This document shows, piece by piece, positions 44,813 through 53,839 of a DNA stretch of 64,000 nucleotides. Both the position numbers and the translations under genes were made by a program. The stretch comes from an uncultured Agathobaculum sp. (GTDB lineage Bacteria; Bacillota; Clostridia; Oscillospirales; Butyricicoccaceae). Each line of letters starts with the position of its first letter. Within the stretch, counting starts at the first letter, position 1. The notes below the pieces were generated by a model, which saw nothing but the letters and a program-made list of their open reading frames with translations, was not told the origin of the DNA and made no database searches. The stretch spans positions 1-64,000 of the forward strand of contig NZ_CALWUM010000001.1 of assembly GCF_944384765.1 (NCBI RefSeq), in the 5' to 3' direction.

Positions 44813-45457
44813 ATGAAAAAACATCTTGCTATCTGCACCGCCGTTCTGCTCTGCATCGCGCTGGCCGGCTGCCAGGCCCAGCAGTCGGGCGCGGAGGCGG
44901 CGGCATCCGAGGATACTGCGGCGATGCAGCTTTCGCCCATGACGCTCAGCGAGGACGCGGCGCGCGTGCTCGATCTCGCCGGTATCACCGGCAGCGAGTT
45001 TGTGCCTTACGAATACCAGGCAGGCGACACCCTGCGCTGCATCACCATCCAGCGTTATATTCTGAACGACGCGCTGACCTGGGAGGCTGCTGACAGCGGT
45101 TTTTACCAAACCTATAACGACACGCCGCTTGCAGCCGGCGGATACCTTGCGCTGACCGGCCAGAGCACCGAGGGGTATGCCATCCGCTTCAGCGCACCCG
45201 GCATCGGGGATGGGGTCAACCCACCCGCGCTGCCTGAGGACCTGCCGGCTGCCGCAGCGTGCGGCGTCGGCGCCCAGCAGCAGGCTGTTCCCATCGTATA
45301 CGATGAAGAAATCCCCCTCCTGGTCCGCACCTATCGCGACAAGAGCGAGCTGTATGTCTATGACGCGGCGCGGGATTTCGCCGACCCGTCCCGCTTTACA
45401 GGCGACCTGTTCACCGAAGCCTATACCATCACGTTCTCGGACGAAATGCCCGCCTGA
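44813..45457 (+). CDS. Putative lipoprotein of unknown function
   Basis: A 214-residue protein with a lipoprotein signal: basic start, hydrophobic LAICTAVLLCIALAG, then the lipobox Cys (LAGC, residue 20). The mature part is soluble, with beta-rich segments (QAGDTLRCITIQRYILND, YDEEIPLLVRTYRD). I recognise no family; it is probably anchored on the outer face of the membrane. ATG 44813 is preceded by AATGGAGGGAT; 27 upstream in-frame codons are excluded. It is terminated by a shared hairpin at 45473. Confidence 0.75.
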   Translation: MKKHLAICTAVLLCIALAGCQAQQSGAEAAASEDTAAMQLSPMTLSEDAARVLDLAGITGSEFVPYEYQAGDTLRCITIQRYILNDALTWEAADSGFYQTYNDTPLAAGGYLALTGQSTEGYAIRFSAPGIGDGVNPPALPEDLPAAAACGVGAQQQAVPIVYDEEIPLLVRTYRDKSELYVYDAARDFADPSRFTGDLFTEAYTITFSDEMPA

Positions 45458-45472
45458 CCGCCCGATATGCGC

Positions 45473-45503
45473 AAAAAAGCCGCCTGCGATGCAGGCGGTT
45501 TTT
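45473..45503. terminator. Bidirectional terminator
   Basis: CCGCCTGC (45480-45487) pairs with GCAGGCGG (45491-45498); A-run before and T-run after. It lies between the lipoprotein gene and the convergent symporter gene. Confidence 0.9.
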
Positions 45504-45513
45504 GCTGTGTATG

Positions 45514-46899
45514 TTACTTGTCCACCACCGGGATCTCGGTCGTATCGACCTCGTCGAGGTTTTTGAGGTAGTGCTTGGTCTCGCGTGCGATCACACCCGA
45601 GAGCAGCAGCACAGCGATCAGGTTAGGCACCGCCATGAGCGCGTTGAGCGTGTTGGCGATCGTCCACACCAGGTCGAGCGAGAGCACCGGGCCAATCACG
45701 ATGACCGCGATGAACAGGATCTTATAGGGCAGCATGCCCTTTTTGCCGAACAGGTATTCGCAGCAGCGCTCGCCGTAATACGACCAGCCGAGGATGGTCG
45801 AATAGGCAAACGTGATGATGCCGACCACCAGAATGATCGGGCCGAGCACCGGGATCTGCGAGAAGGCCGCGGTAGTCATCTGGCTGCCGTCGGCAAACTG
45901 ATCCATATTGATGTTCGGGTTCTTCATGATGGTGGTAACCAGAACCAGGCCGGTCATCAGGCAAACGACAACCGTGTCCCAGAACGTGCCGGTCGAAGAA
46001 ACCAGCGCCTGGCGCACCGGGTTGCGGGTCTGCGCGGCGCTCGCCACGAGCGGCGCAGAACCCATGCCGGACTCATTGGAGAACAGGCCGCGCGCAACGC
46101 CGTACTGCATGGCAATGCGCAGGCCGCCGCCGACCAGACCGCCCGCGACCGCGCCGGGCTTGAACGCCAGCGTCAGGATCGCCTGAATTGCCGGGATGAT
46201 GAAATCCCAGTTGATGCACAGGATGATCAGGCAGCCGCCGACATAAAACGCCGCCATGAACGGCACGAGCTTTTCGCACACATTGGCGATCGACTTGATG
46301 CCGCCGATGATAACGATTGCCGTGATCACGGCAAACACAATGCCGATGAGCAGCGGCGGGATGTCGATCGGGCTGTTGCCGCGGATGATCTCGGAGATCG
46401 CGTTGATCTGCGTGCCGCAGCCGATGCCGAACGAGGCCAGCATGGCCAGCAGTGCGAACAGCACACCCAACCACTTCATGTGCAGGCCGCGCTCAAGCGC
46501 ATACATCGCGCCGCCCTGCATGCGGCCATCCTTGGTCTGCACGCGGTATTTGACCGCAATCAGGCTTTCCGCATACTTGGTCGCAATGCCGAATACGCCG
46601 GTCAGCCAGCACCACAGCACCGCGCCCGGGCCGCCGAGGAACACCGCCGTGCCCACGCCGACGATGTTGCCCGTGCCGATGGTGGAGGCCAAAGCGGTCG
46701 TCAGCGCCTGAAACTGGCTAACGTCGCCCGGCGAATCCGGGTCCTTGGTGACCGACAGCTTGATGCCGGTGAAGGTCTTGCGCTGGATGAAGCCGGTGCG
46801 CACGGTCATAAACAGATGCGTGCCCATCAGCATGACGATCATTGGCAAGCCCCAAATCCAGTTGTCAATGGCGGTCATGATGTTGGAAAATGTCTCCAT
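45514..46899 (-). CDS. Sodium:alanine symporter (AGCS family)
   Basis: A 461-residue secondary transporter with about eleven transmembrane helices that imports alanine or glycine with sodium. Family hallmarks are the STIGTGNIVGVGTAVFLGGPGA segment (quoted in part) near residue 70, GGAMYALERGL, and GWSYYGERCCEYLFG near 385. Length is typical. The ATG at 46899 follows AAGGAAAGG. It has a long leader (about 135 bases) with a terminator-like hairpin (46945-46973), suggesting attenuation control. Confidence 0.93.
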   Translation of the reverse strand: METFSNIMTAIDNWIWGLPMIVMLMGTHLFMTVRTGFIQRKTFTGIKLSVTKDPDSPGDVSQFQALTTALASTIGTGNIVGVGTAVFLGGPGAVLWCWLTGVFGIATKYAESLIAVKYRVQTKDGRMQGGAMYALERGLHMKWLGVLFALLAMLASFGIGCGTQINAISEIIRGNSPIDIPPLLIGIVFAVITAIVIIGGIKSIANVCEKLVPFMAAFYVGGCLIILCINWDFIIPAIQAILTLAFKPGAVAGGLVGGGLRIAMQYGVARGLFSNESGMGSAPLVASAAQTRNPVRQALVSSTGTFWDTVVVCLMTGLVLVTTIMKNPNINMDQFADGSQMTTAAFSQIPVLGPIILVVGIITFAYSTILGWSYYGERCCEYLFGKKGMLPYKILFIAVIVIGPVLSLDLVWTIANTLNALMAVPNLIAVLLLSGVIARETKHYLKNLDEVDTTEIPVVDK

Positions 46900-46944
46900 G
46901 TAACCTTTCCTTCCCCTCTTTTTGTGAATTCAGAATACGAAAAA

Positions 46945-46973
46945 AGGGAGCGAAGCCGGGTGCTTCGCTCCCT
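46945..46973 (-). terminator. Leader terminator ahead of the alanine symporter
   Basis: AGGGAGCGAAGC (46945-46956) pairs with GCTTCGCTCCCT (46962-46973); the minus-strand side ends in TTTTTTCG. It lies 46 bases before the symporter start and downstream of its promoter. Confidence 0.75.
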
Positions 46974-47207
46974 CTTTCTGCATCCGGGAGCTGCAGTGCC
47001 GCCGGGCGCGCCGTTGCGCCGAAACACTGCAATATGTATTATTATAACCCTTGGGCTATAAAAATGCAAGCAAAAATACAAAAACCGCTTTCGAAACCGC
47101 CTGCCGCCGCAGGCGCAGTGTGTGCCTTTCCGGGGCGAAAACACCGCGCCCTGCGCCTTTTACCCCGCTGTATCGCGGATTATTTCTCCTGTTTTTGCGT
47201 GTTATGC
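46974..47207. other. Divergent regulatory region between the AGCS symporter and putP
   Basis: There is no gene here. It holds the symporter promoter, TTGCAT (minus, 47069-47064), 17 bases, TATAAT (47046-47041), then a possible leader stem TGCAGTG/CACTGCA around 46991-47030, with GC-rich internal pairs. The remaining part toward putP shows only a small CCGC/GCGG palindrome near 47165-47178. Confidence 0.6.
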
Positions 47208-47236
47208 TTGATTTATCCCGGTCACTCCTATATAAT
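47208..47236 (+). promoter_or_regulatory. Promoter for putP
   Basis: TTGATT (47208-47213), 17 bases, TATAAT (47231-47236), 52 bases before the putP ATG. Confidence 0.8.
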
Positions 47237-47287
47237 GTTTAGGTATTATCGGCAGAATTGCTGTTTATTGGGGGTATAAGATTCACT

Positions 47288-48844
47288 ATGGGAGATACGA
47301 TTCAAATCATGATCACCATGATCGCCTATATGCTGGCGGTTATCGTGATCGGCGTGGCCTTCGCCCGGCGTGCGAACCGCAGCTCGGAGGCTTACTTCCT
47401 CGGCGGGCGCTCGCTCGGCCCGTGGGTCACCGCGATGAGCGCGGAGGCCTCGGATATGTCCGGCTGGCTGCTCATGGGCCTGCCCGGCGTGGCCTACTGG
47501 TCCGGCATTTCGGATGCATCCTGGACCGCGATCGGCCTGGCGGTCGGCACCTACATCAACTGGCTGATCACGTCCAAGCGCCTGCGCCGTTACAGCGAGA
47601 AGGCCGGCAACGCGATCACGCTGCCCGAGTTCTTCTCCAACCGCTTCCATGAGAAGAGCAAGGTCATCATGACGCTTGCGGCGCTGTTCATCCTGATCTT
47701 CTTCACGGTCTATGCAGCCAGCTGCCTGGTCACCTGCGGCAAGCTGTTCTCGACCCTGTTCGGCCTGGATTATGTGCCGATGATGATTGTCGGCGCGGTA
47801 TTCGTGCTGATCTACACGATCATCGGCGGCTTTCTGGCGGAAAGCGCGTCCGACTTCATGCAGTCGATCGTCATGATCACGGCGCTTATCATCATCGTTG
47901 TGACCGGCACGGTCGCGGCGGGCGGCCTGGATGCGGTCGTGGAGAACGCGCGCAGCATCCCGGGCTTCTTTGACTTCTTCGGCATCGCCACCCCGGTGAC
48001 CGACGCCGCCGGCGTGCAGCAGGTGGTGGACGGTGTGCCGCAGTTCGGCGAAGCGGGCATTTACGGCGCGCTCAACATTGTTTCCATGCTGGCCTGGGGC
48101 CTTGGCTACTTCGGCATGCCGCAGGTTCTGCTGCGCTTCATGGCCATCCGCTCGGAGCATGAGCTGACCACCTCGCGCCGCATTGCCACCGTGTGGGTGC
48201 TGATTTCGCTGACCGTTGCGGTGTTCATCGGCCTGGTCGGCCGCACGCTCTACCCGGCGGCACTCACCACGGCATCTGATGCGGAAAACGTATTCATCCT
48301 GCTGTCCACCAGCCTGCTGCCGCCGCTGCTGGCCGGTCTGGTCATGGCGGGCATCCTCGCGGCGACGATCAGCTCGTCCGACTCCTATCTGCTGATCGCG
48401 GCGTCCGCCTTTGCCAAAAACATCTATCAGGGCCTGATGCGCCGTGAGGCGAACGACAAGCAGGTGCTGACCATCTCGCGCGTGGCGCTCGTTGCCATCA
48501 CGCTGGTGGCGATCGTGATCGCGATGGACGAAAACAGCGTCATCTTCTCGATCGTCAGCTTCGCGTGGGCGGGCTTTGGCGCAACCTTCGGCCCGCTGAT
48601 GCTGTTCAGCCTGTTCTGGAAGCGCACCAACCGCGCCGGTGCGATCGCCGGCATGATCGGCGGTGCCTGCATGGTGTTCCTGTGGAACCTCGTGATCAGC
48701 AACCTCGGCGGCATCTGGGATATTTACGAGCTGCTGCCCGCGTTCCTGTTCTCCTCGCTGTGCATCGTGGTGGTCTCGCTGCTCACCGCGCCGCCCTCCA
48801 AGGAGATCGAGGCGGAGTTCGAGGCTGTGCAAGCCGGCAAGTAA
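47288..48844 (+). CDS. putP: Sodium/proline symporter PutP
   Basis: A 518-residue SSSF transporter with thirteen predicted helices that takes up proline with sodium. Typical segments are AYFLGGRSLGPWVTAMSAEASD (quoted in part), the sodium-site AEASDMSGWL, GLGYFGMPQVLLRFMAI and the ISSSDSYLLIAASA region. ATG 47288 is chosen with GGGGGT upstream; a TTG ten codons earlier is unlikely. The divergent alanine symporter suggests an amino-acid uptake locus. It is closed by a terminator at 48861. Confidence 0.93.
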   Translation: MGDTIQIMITMIAYMLAVIVIGVAFARRANRSSEAYFLGGRSLGPWVTAMSAEASDMSGWLLMGLPGVAYWSGISDASWTAIGLAVGTYINWLITSKRLRRYSEKAGNAITLPEFFSNRFHEKSKVIMTLAALFILIFFTVYAASCLVTCGKLFSTLFGLDYVPMMIVGAVFVLIYTIIGGFLAESASDFMQSIVMITALIIIVVTGTVAAGGLDAVVENARSIPGFFDFFGIATPVTDAAGVQQVVDGVPQFGEAGIYGALNIVSMLAWGLGYFGMPQVLLRFMAIRSEHELTTSRRIATVWVLISLTVAVFIGLVGRTLYPAALTTASDAENVFILLSTSLLPPLLAGLVMAGILAATISSSDSYLLIAASAFAKNIYQGLMRREANDKQVLTISRVALVAITLVAIVIAMDENSVIFSIVSFAWAGFGATFGPLMLFSLFWKRTNRAGAIAGMIGGACMVFLWNLVISNLGGIWDIYELLPAFLFSSLCIVVVSLLTAPPSKEIEAEFEAVQAGK

Positions 48845-48860
48845 AAACAAAAAGCAAAGA

Positions 48861-48887
48861 AAAAGCGTCCTTTCGGACGCTTTTTTT
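48861..48887. terminator. putP terminator
   Basis: GCGTCC (48865-48870) pairs with GGACGC (48875-48880), followed by seven T residues and preceded by A residues; likely bidirectional with the convergent anti-sigma gene. Confidence 0.88.
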
Positions 48888-48899
48888 CTTTGCCTTTGC

Positions 48900-49685
48900 T
48901 CAGGATTCGATGACCTCCTGCGCCATCTGGAAGAAGTCGTTTTCGGTCAGATCGCCCGGCGTATCCGTGTAGATGGAATAGGCCAGCCCATCCTCAACCC
49001 ACGAAACGCGGTAGAACGTGCTCTCCTCGCGTGCGGACGAGCCATAAGCGATGTTGATCTCGCCGCGCGCAAAGGCCGCCTGTTCTTCTTCGGTCGGCTG
49101 CACGCTGTCATCCGCCGGCAGGGTGATGTTTTCCATCTCGCGGTAATGCACCTCGGTGCCCGCTACCGTGCGCACCGTGTCATACGGAGAGGTATATTCA
49201 CCATCCTCCTGCACCGGCTCCACGCCGAGCAGCAAATCCACGCCGTCCTTCTCATAATCCAGCATAATGCCGGTAAAGCTGCCCAGCGTATTGCCGGTGT
49301 CGTCCCGCTTATCGACGGTCTGCTCATAGCCCTTGTCAAACGTGTAGCCGTTGGTAAACGACGCAACATACTTTGCACCCGGCACATTTTCCTGCGCATA
49401 TTCCGCGGTTTCCGCGAAGTCTGTCCAGTTCTTGTCAAGCATGGTGCTGGAATACCAGCCCACCACGCCGCTGCCCGCGACCGCGCCGGTCACGGCGAGC
49501 GCCGCCACCAAGCACGCAGCAGCCAGCTTTTTGCCCCATTTCGGGCGGCGGCGCGCCGGCGCCTGCGTCTCCCCGCTGCGCAGCGCAAAATCGATGCGTG
49601 TTTTGAGCTGATCGGGCGCCTCCAGCCCGTCCGCACAGCTGTGCAGCGTCTCACGAATCGTCCGTCCCATCTTCATTTCATCCAT
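48900..49685 (-). CDS. Putative anti-sigma factor (DUF4367-like)
   Basis: A 261-residue single-pass membrane protein. The N-terminal cytoplasmic part (about 50 residues, with a CADGLEAPDQLKTRI helix) could bind the sigma factor; a helix spans about residues 53-72 (LAAACLVAALAVTGAVAGSG), and the outer domain of about 180 residues ends with YSIYTDTPGDLTENDFFQMA, as in DUF4367 proteins. The sigma gene overlaps by eight bases, the usual arrangement. The role is inferred from this pairing and topology; no zinc-binding HxxxCxxC motif is seen. Confidence 0.78.
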   Translation of the reverse strand: MDEMKMGRTIRETLHSCADGLEAPDQLKTRIDFALRSGETQAPARRRPKWGKKLAAACLVAALAVTGAVAGSGVVGWYSSTMLDKNWTDFAETAEYAQENVPGAKYVASFTNGYTFDKGYEQTVDKRDDTGNTLGSFTGIMLDYEKDGVDLLLGVEPVQEDGEYTSPYDTVRTVAGTEVHYREMENITLPADDSVQPTEEEQAAFARGEINIAYGSSAREESTFYRVSWVEDGLAYSIYTDTPGDLTENDFFQMAQEVIES

Positions 49686-50235
49686 GTTCAGCAGCCTCCT
49701 TCGGCTTTCCCTCTTTTTCGGTCAGCGCCTGCCGCAGATGGCGGCGGGCGGAAAACAGGCGGGACTTGACCGTCCCCTCGGTTACGCCGAGCGTGCGCGC
49801 GATCTCCCGCACCGGCAGATCGTCAAAGTAATACAGCACGATCACCGTGCGGCGCTTCTCGTCCAGCGCGTACAGCGCATCGTACAGCCGCCGCTGTTCG
49901 TCCGTGCGCAGCACGGCCGACAGCGCGCTCTCGGCCTCGCCGGTCTCGAAAAATTCCGCCACCGGGGTCTCGCGCTTTGCCTTGCGGCAGTACTTCCACG
50001 CCGCGCGCGTCAGCGTCCTGAGCAGCCAGGGCCGGAACTTTGCCCCGTCGCGCAGCGAGCCGATCGACCGCACCGCGGTCACAAACGCCTCCTGCGTCAG
50101 GTCCTCGCCGTCCGCGCGGTTGCCGGTGATCAGGCAGGCCACGCGGTAGGCGTCGTCCTTGTAGCGCGCATACAGCGTGTCAAAGGCCTGCATATCGCCG
50201 TGCTGCATACGGCGCACCAGTTCTTCATCCGTCAT
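49678..50235 (-). CDS. ECF-type RNA polymerase sigma factor
   Basis: A 185-residue sigma-70 family member with only regions 2 and 4. Region 2 includes ELVRRMQHGDMQAFDTLYARY and DLTQEAFVTAVRS; region 4 includes DEKRRTVIVLYYFDDLPVREIA and the helix-turn-helix LGVTEGTVKSRLFSARRHL (each quoted in part). ATG 50235 follows AAAGGAGAG; 19 upstream codons are excluded. A hairpin with GGTGCTC/GAGCACC arms (50260-50283) lies just upstream. Its regulon is unknown; the partner anti-sigma is the next gene. Confidence 0.92.
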   Translation of the reverse strand: MTDEELVRRMQHGDMQAFDTLYARYKDDAYRVACLITGNRADGEDLTQEAFVTAVRSIGSLRDGAKFRPWLLRTLTRAAWKYCRKAKRETPVAEFFETGEAESALSAVLRTDEQRRLYDALYALDEKRRTVIVLYYFDDLPVREIARTLGVTEGTVKSRLFSARRHLRQALTEKEGKPKEAAEHG

Positions 50236-50408
50236 GCGATTGCTCTCCTTTGCGTTTTTGGTGCTCCCGACAATAAGAGCACCCGGGCGCACACCCGGTT
50301 CACGCTTTTTGAAAAAATTTTCTATCCTGCCCTTTTGGGAGCACCTGCTGATAAGAGCCAGTTTGCCGCCAAATGGTTCATTTTAGACACATCGCGTTTT
50401 TCTGTTCG

Positions 50409-50437
50409 TTGTGTCCGCTGACACTTTCCGGTATAAT
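50409..50437 (+). promoter_or_regulatory. Promoter for glgB
   Basis: TTGTGT (50409-50414), 17 bases, TATAAT (50432-50437), 49 bases before the glgB ATG. Confidence 0.7.
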
Positions 50438-50486
50438 GGAACTGTATCGATTATACACCCAGATAACGGCAGAGAGGAAGGGCGCC

Positions 50487-52244
50487 ATGGACAGACAGGC
50501 ATTCAAGCAGGCATTTTTCGACGGGAAGGTGTTCGATGCCTACCGCTGGTTCGGCGCGCACCTCGAGGGAGATACCGCTGTTTTCCGCACCTTTGCCCCC
50601 AACGCCGCGCGCATCACGGTCACCGGCGCGTGCAACGGCTGGAATGAAACCGACCTGACGCAGGACGGCCGCAGCGGCTTTTGGGAGGGCCGCTGCACGG
50701 GCGCGGCGGCGGGCCAGTTCTACAAATACCGCATCTACAGCCGGGACGGCACGGTCACCGAACACTGCGACCCCTACGGCCGCGCGATGGAGCTGCGGCC
50801 GGGCTGCTGCTCGATCCTCACCGCCCCGGAGGGTTATGCGTTTTCGGACGAGGACTGGATGCAGGCGCGCACGGCCGCGCCCGACGCGCCGCTGAATATC
50901 TATGAGCTGCATCCGGGCTCGTGGCGGCGCAGCCCGGCGGACGAAAACGGCTGGTACCGCTACGATGAGCTGGCTGACCTGCTCATCCCCTACCTGACCG
51001 AAAACGGGTTCACGCATGTCGAGTTTCTGCCCCTGTCCGAGCATCCGTTCGACGGCTCGTGGGGCTATCAGAACACGGGCTTTTTCGCCCCGACCGCGCG
51101 CTACGGCACGCCCGATCAGCTCAAGGCACTGATCGACCTCCTGCATCAGGCGGGCATCGGCGCGATCCTGGACTTTGTGCCCGTGCATTTCGCGGTGGAC
51201 AGCTACGGCCTCGCGCGCTACGACGGCACCCCGCTTTACGAATACCCGCATGTGGATGTGGGTGAGAGCGAGTGGGGCAGCTGCAACTTCATCCACTCGC
51301 GGCGCGAGGTGCGGTGCTTTCTGCAGTCCGCGGCCAACTACTGGCTGACCGAATTCCACTTCGACGGCCTGCGCATGGATGCGGTCAGCCGCCTGATCTA
51401 TTGGCAGGGCAACCCCGCGCGCGGGGTCAACGGCGACACACTCGCCTTCCTGCAAAACATGAACGCCGGGCTGCGGGCGCGCCACCCTACCGCGCTGCTG
51501 ATCGCGGAGGACTCGACCGCCTACCCGGGGGTGACTAGGCCGGTGGAACAGGGCGGGCTGGGGTTCGACTACAAGTGGGACCTCGGCTGGATGCACGACA
51601 CGCTCGAATACATGCAGACCCCGCCGGACGAGCGCCCGCAGCACCGCGGCAAGCTGCAGTTTTCCATGCAGTATTTCCCGAACGAGCGCTATCTGCTGCC
51701 GCTGTCACACGACGAGGTCGTGCACGGCAAGGCCGCCATCGTGCAGAAGATGTGGGGCGCGGACCTGACCGGCAAATACGCGCAGGCGCGCGCGTTTTAC
51801 CTGTATATGTTCGCGCATCCGGGCAAAAAGCTGAATTTTATGGGCAACGAGCTCGGCCTGCGCACCGAATGGAGTGAAGCCGCCGAGCTGGACTGGGCCT
51901 ATGAAAACGGGCCGTTTCATGAGTTTTTCCGCGCGCTGTGCCAGGCCTATTGTGCGCATCCCGCGCTGCATGACGACTATGCCCCTGACAGCTTCGCCTG
52001 GCTACCGGACGACCCGGATACGCCCTGCGTGTTCGCTTTCGAGCGCCGCTGCGCGGACGAAACCCTGCTTGCGGTTTGCAATTTTGCGGACACGCCCTGC
52101 ACGTTTGCCGTCCCGGAAGATACCGAACTCTTGCTGCACACCGACTGGCCGCAGTTTGGCGGCGACCCGGCAGGCGGCGAACTGCTGGCCGAAGGCGCGC
52201 TCTCGCTGCCCGCCTTTTCCGCTGCCCTGCTGCGTCTCACCTGA
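50487..52244 (+). CDS. glgB: 1,4-alpha-glucan branching enzyme
   Basis: A 585-residue GH13 enzyme that introduces alpha-1,6 branches in glycogen. An N-terminal CBM48 module (FGAHLEGDTAVFRTFAPNA) precedes the catalytic barrel. GH13 motifs visible are ILDFVPVHF, the nucleophile in GLRMDAVSRLIY, the acid in LIAEDSTAYPG and PLSHDEVVHGK. It is a bit shorter than E. coli GlgB because the extra N1 domain is missing. ATG 50487 follows GAGGAAGGG. Other glycogen genes are not adjacent, so it stands alone here between two terminators. Confidence 0.95.
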   Translation: MDRQAFKQAFFDGKVFDAYRWFGAHLEGDTAVFRTFAPNAARITVTGACNGWNETDLTQDGRSGFWEGRCTGAAAGQFYKYRIYSRDGTVTEHCDPYGRAMELRPGCCSILTAPEGYAFSDEDWMQARTAAPDAPLNIYELHPGSWRRSPADENGWYRYDELADLLIPYLTENGFTHVEFLPLSEHPFDGSWGYQNTGFFAPTARYGTPDQLKALIDLLHQAGIGAILDFVPVHFAVDSYGLARYDGTPLYEYPHVDVGESEWGSCNFIHSRREVRCFLQSAANYWLTEFHFDGLRMDAVSRLIYWQGNPARGVNGDTLAFLQNMNAGLRARHPTALLIAEDSTAYPGVTRPVEQGGLGFDYKWDLGWMHDTLEYMQTPPDERPQHRGKLQFSMQYFPNERYLLPLSHDEVVHGKAAIVQKMWGADLTGKYAQARAFYLYMFAHPGKKLNFMGNELGLRTEWSEAAELDWAYENGPFHEFFRALCQAYCAHPALHDDYAPDSFAWLPDDPDTPCVFAFERRCADETLLAVCNFADTPCTFAVPEDTELLLHTDWPQFGGDPAGGELLAEGALSLPAFSAALLRLT

Positions 52245-52263
52245 CTTTGCGCTTTTCCAACAG

Positions 52264-52301
52264 AAAAAGGCACCGAAAACCCGTGTTTTCGGTGCCTTTT
52301 T
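52264..52301. terminator. glgB terminator (bidirectional)
   Basis: A perfect 17-bp stem (52264-52280 with 52285-52301) with A-run and T-run arms lies between glgB and the convergent aspS. Confidence 0.92.
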
Positions 52302-52347
52302 GGTGCAATCGTCTTGATTGATGTTTTCCGCGAAACCGAGTCCTGTT

Positions 52348-53673
52348 TTACGGCTCCAGACGGTTCATGTCGCGCGGGAACATGGACGCCTCGCGCACAT
52401 TGTTCAGCCCCAGCAGCTGCATGGTCAGGCGCTCCAGGCCGATGCCCAGACCGCCGTGCGGCGGCATGCCGTATTTGTGCAGCATGGTGAAGGACTCAAA
52501 CAGCTCTGCGTTCATCTTGCGCGCTTCGAGCTTGTCCATCTGCTCCTTGTAGTCGTGGATACGCTGGCCGCCGGTCGTGATCTCCAGGCCGCGGAACAGC
52601 AGGTCGAACGACAGCGCAAGCTTGGGATCCTCGGGGTCGTCCATCGCGTAGAACGGACGCTTGGCGGACGGGAAGTGGGTGACGAACACAAAATCGCTGC
52701 CGTGCTCCTCCTTGGCCCACTGGCAGAGCAGGACTTCCTCATCCGGGTTGAGGTCGTAGCGGTTCTTGGACTTGTGGCCGTATTTTTCCTCCATGATCTG
52801 CTTGGCTTCATGGAAGCGGATGGTGGGGATCTCCCCGATCTCCGGGATGTCGGCATTCAGCATGGCGACTTCCTCCGGGCAATGCTCCTTGACGTAGTGC
52901 ATCACGTATTTGAGCATACCGGTCTCCATCTCCATGACGTCGTACATCGAGTCGATATACGCCATCTCAAAGTCCAGGCCGATATATTCGTTCAAATGGC
53001 GCGAGGTGTTGTGGCGCTCGGCGCGGTAAACACTGCCGATCTCGAACACGCGGCCAAACGCGCCCGCAAGATACTGCTTGTGGAACTGCGGGGACTGCGC
53101 AAGGTAGGCAGGCTGGCCGAAATAGTCCAGCTTGAACAGGTTGGCGCCGCCCTCCGCGCCCGCGACAACGATCTTGGGCGTGTGGATATGGGTGAAGCCC
53201 TGGGACTGCATATACTGCGCAAAGCCGTCCGCAATCGCGCCCTGGATGCGGAACACTGCCTGCTTGCGCGGGTGGCGCAGGGTGATCGGGCGCAGCGGCA
53301 GGTCGACATCGAGCGACAGACCCATATACTTTTTGCCGAGCGGCACGGGCAGCTGCTCATACGGGCGGCCGAGCGCCTTGATGCCGCTCAGCACAACCTC
53401 GACGCCGTGCTCCGCGCGCGGCTCCTCGTGCACGGTGCCGGTTACCTCGAGCACCAGCGCGTCCTTTACCTCGCTGCGCTTCATGCCGCCGATCTCGTCA
53501 CCCTGGAAGGTGCACTGGATCAGGCCGCGCTCGACGCGCATAATGACAAATGCGAAATCCGACATATCGCGCACACGGTGCACCGTGCCGCGGAAGGTCA
53601 CCTCGCTGCCGACCGCATCGCACACGCGCTTGACGGTGTCAACGTACTGGCCGGCCTCATGAATCATTTCCAT
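52348..53673 (-). CDS. aspS: Aspartyl-tRNA synthetase, archaeal (non-discriminating) type
   Basis: A 441-residue class IIb synthetase. It lacks the bacterial GAD insertion and is about 150 residues shorter than the bacterial AspRS, so it belongs to the archaeal-type group (AspS2) that often charges both tRNA-Asp and tRNA-Asn. Seen are the OB-fold FRGTVHRVRDMSDFAFVIMR (in part), motif 2 FEIGSVYRAERHNTSRHL and motif 3 GGLGIGLERLTMQLLG. If non-discriminating, it would need GatCAB to make Asn-tRNA. The promoter is TTGTTT-17-TACAAT. Confidence 0.93.
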   Translation of the reverse strand: MEMIHEAGQYVDTVKRVCDAVGSEVTFRGTVHRVRDMSDFAFVIMRVERGLIQCTFQGDEIGGMKRSEVKDALVLEVTGTVHEEPRAEHGVEVVLSGIKALGRPYEQLPVPLGKKYMGLSLDVDLPLRPITLRHPRKQAVFRIQGAIADGFAQYMQSQGFTHIHTPKIVVAGAEGGANLFKLDYFGQPAYLAQSPQFHKQYLAGAFGRVFEIGSVYRAERHNTSRHLNEYIGLDFEMAYIDSMYDVMEMETGMLKYVMHYVKEHCPEEVAMLNADIPEIGEIPTIRFHEAKQIMEEKYGHKSKNRYDLNPDEEVLLCQWAKEEHGSDFVFVTHFPSAKRPFYAMDDPEDPKLALSFDLLFRGLEITTGGQRIHDYKEQMDKLEARKMNAELFESFTMLHKYGMPPHGGLGIGLERLTMQLLGLNNVREASMFPRDMNRLEP

Positions 53674-53714
53674 AATCTTTTAACGCCTCTCTATATCAGC
53701 ATTCTCAGGGTTCT

Positions 53715-53743
53715 ATTGTATCATGTGTTCGGCAGCCAAACAA
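53715..53743 (-). promoter_or_regulatory. Promoter for aspS
   Basis: Minus-strand TTGTTT (53743-53738), 17 bases, TACAAT (53720-53715), 41 bases before the aspS ATG. Confidence 0.6.
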
Positions 53744-53839
53744 GCGTTTTGTGGGAAAAACGTATTTTTTGGCTAAAATACCGCAATTTCCGCCCGGTGC
53801 GCCGCACCGAACTGCACGGCATTGACCGAACTGCATCCC

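Noticed and set aside
46943..46990. A 17-codon ORF across the leader terminator of the alanine symporter
   Set aside because: The ATG has no ribosome binding site and the frame simply follows the terminator stem.
47246..48850. A minus-strand open frame of 534 codons across putP
   Set aside because: It is rich in Arg, His, Gly and Asp, as expected for the antisense of a GC-rich membrane protein gene; no ribosome binding site or family is seen.
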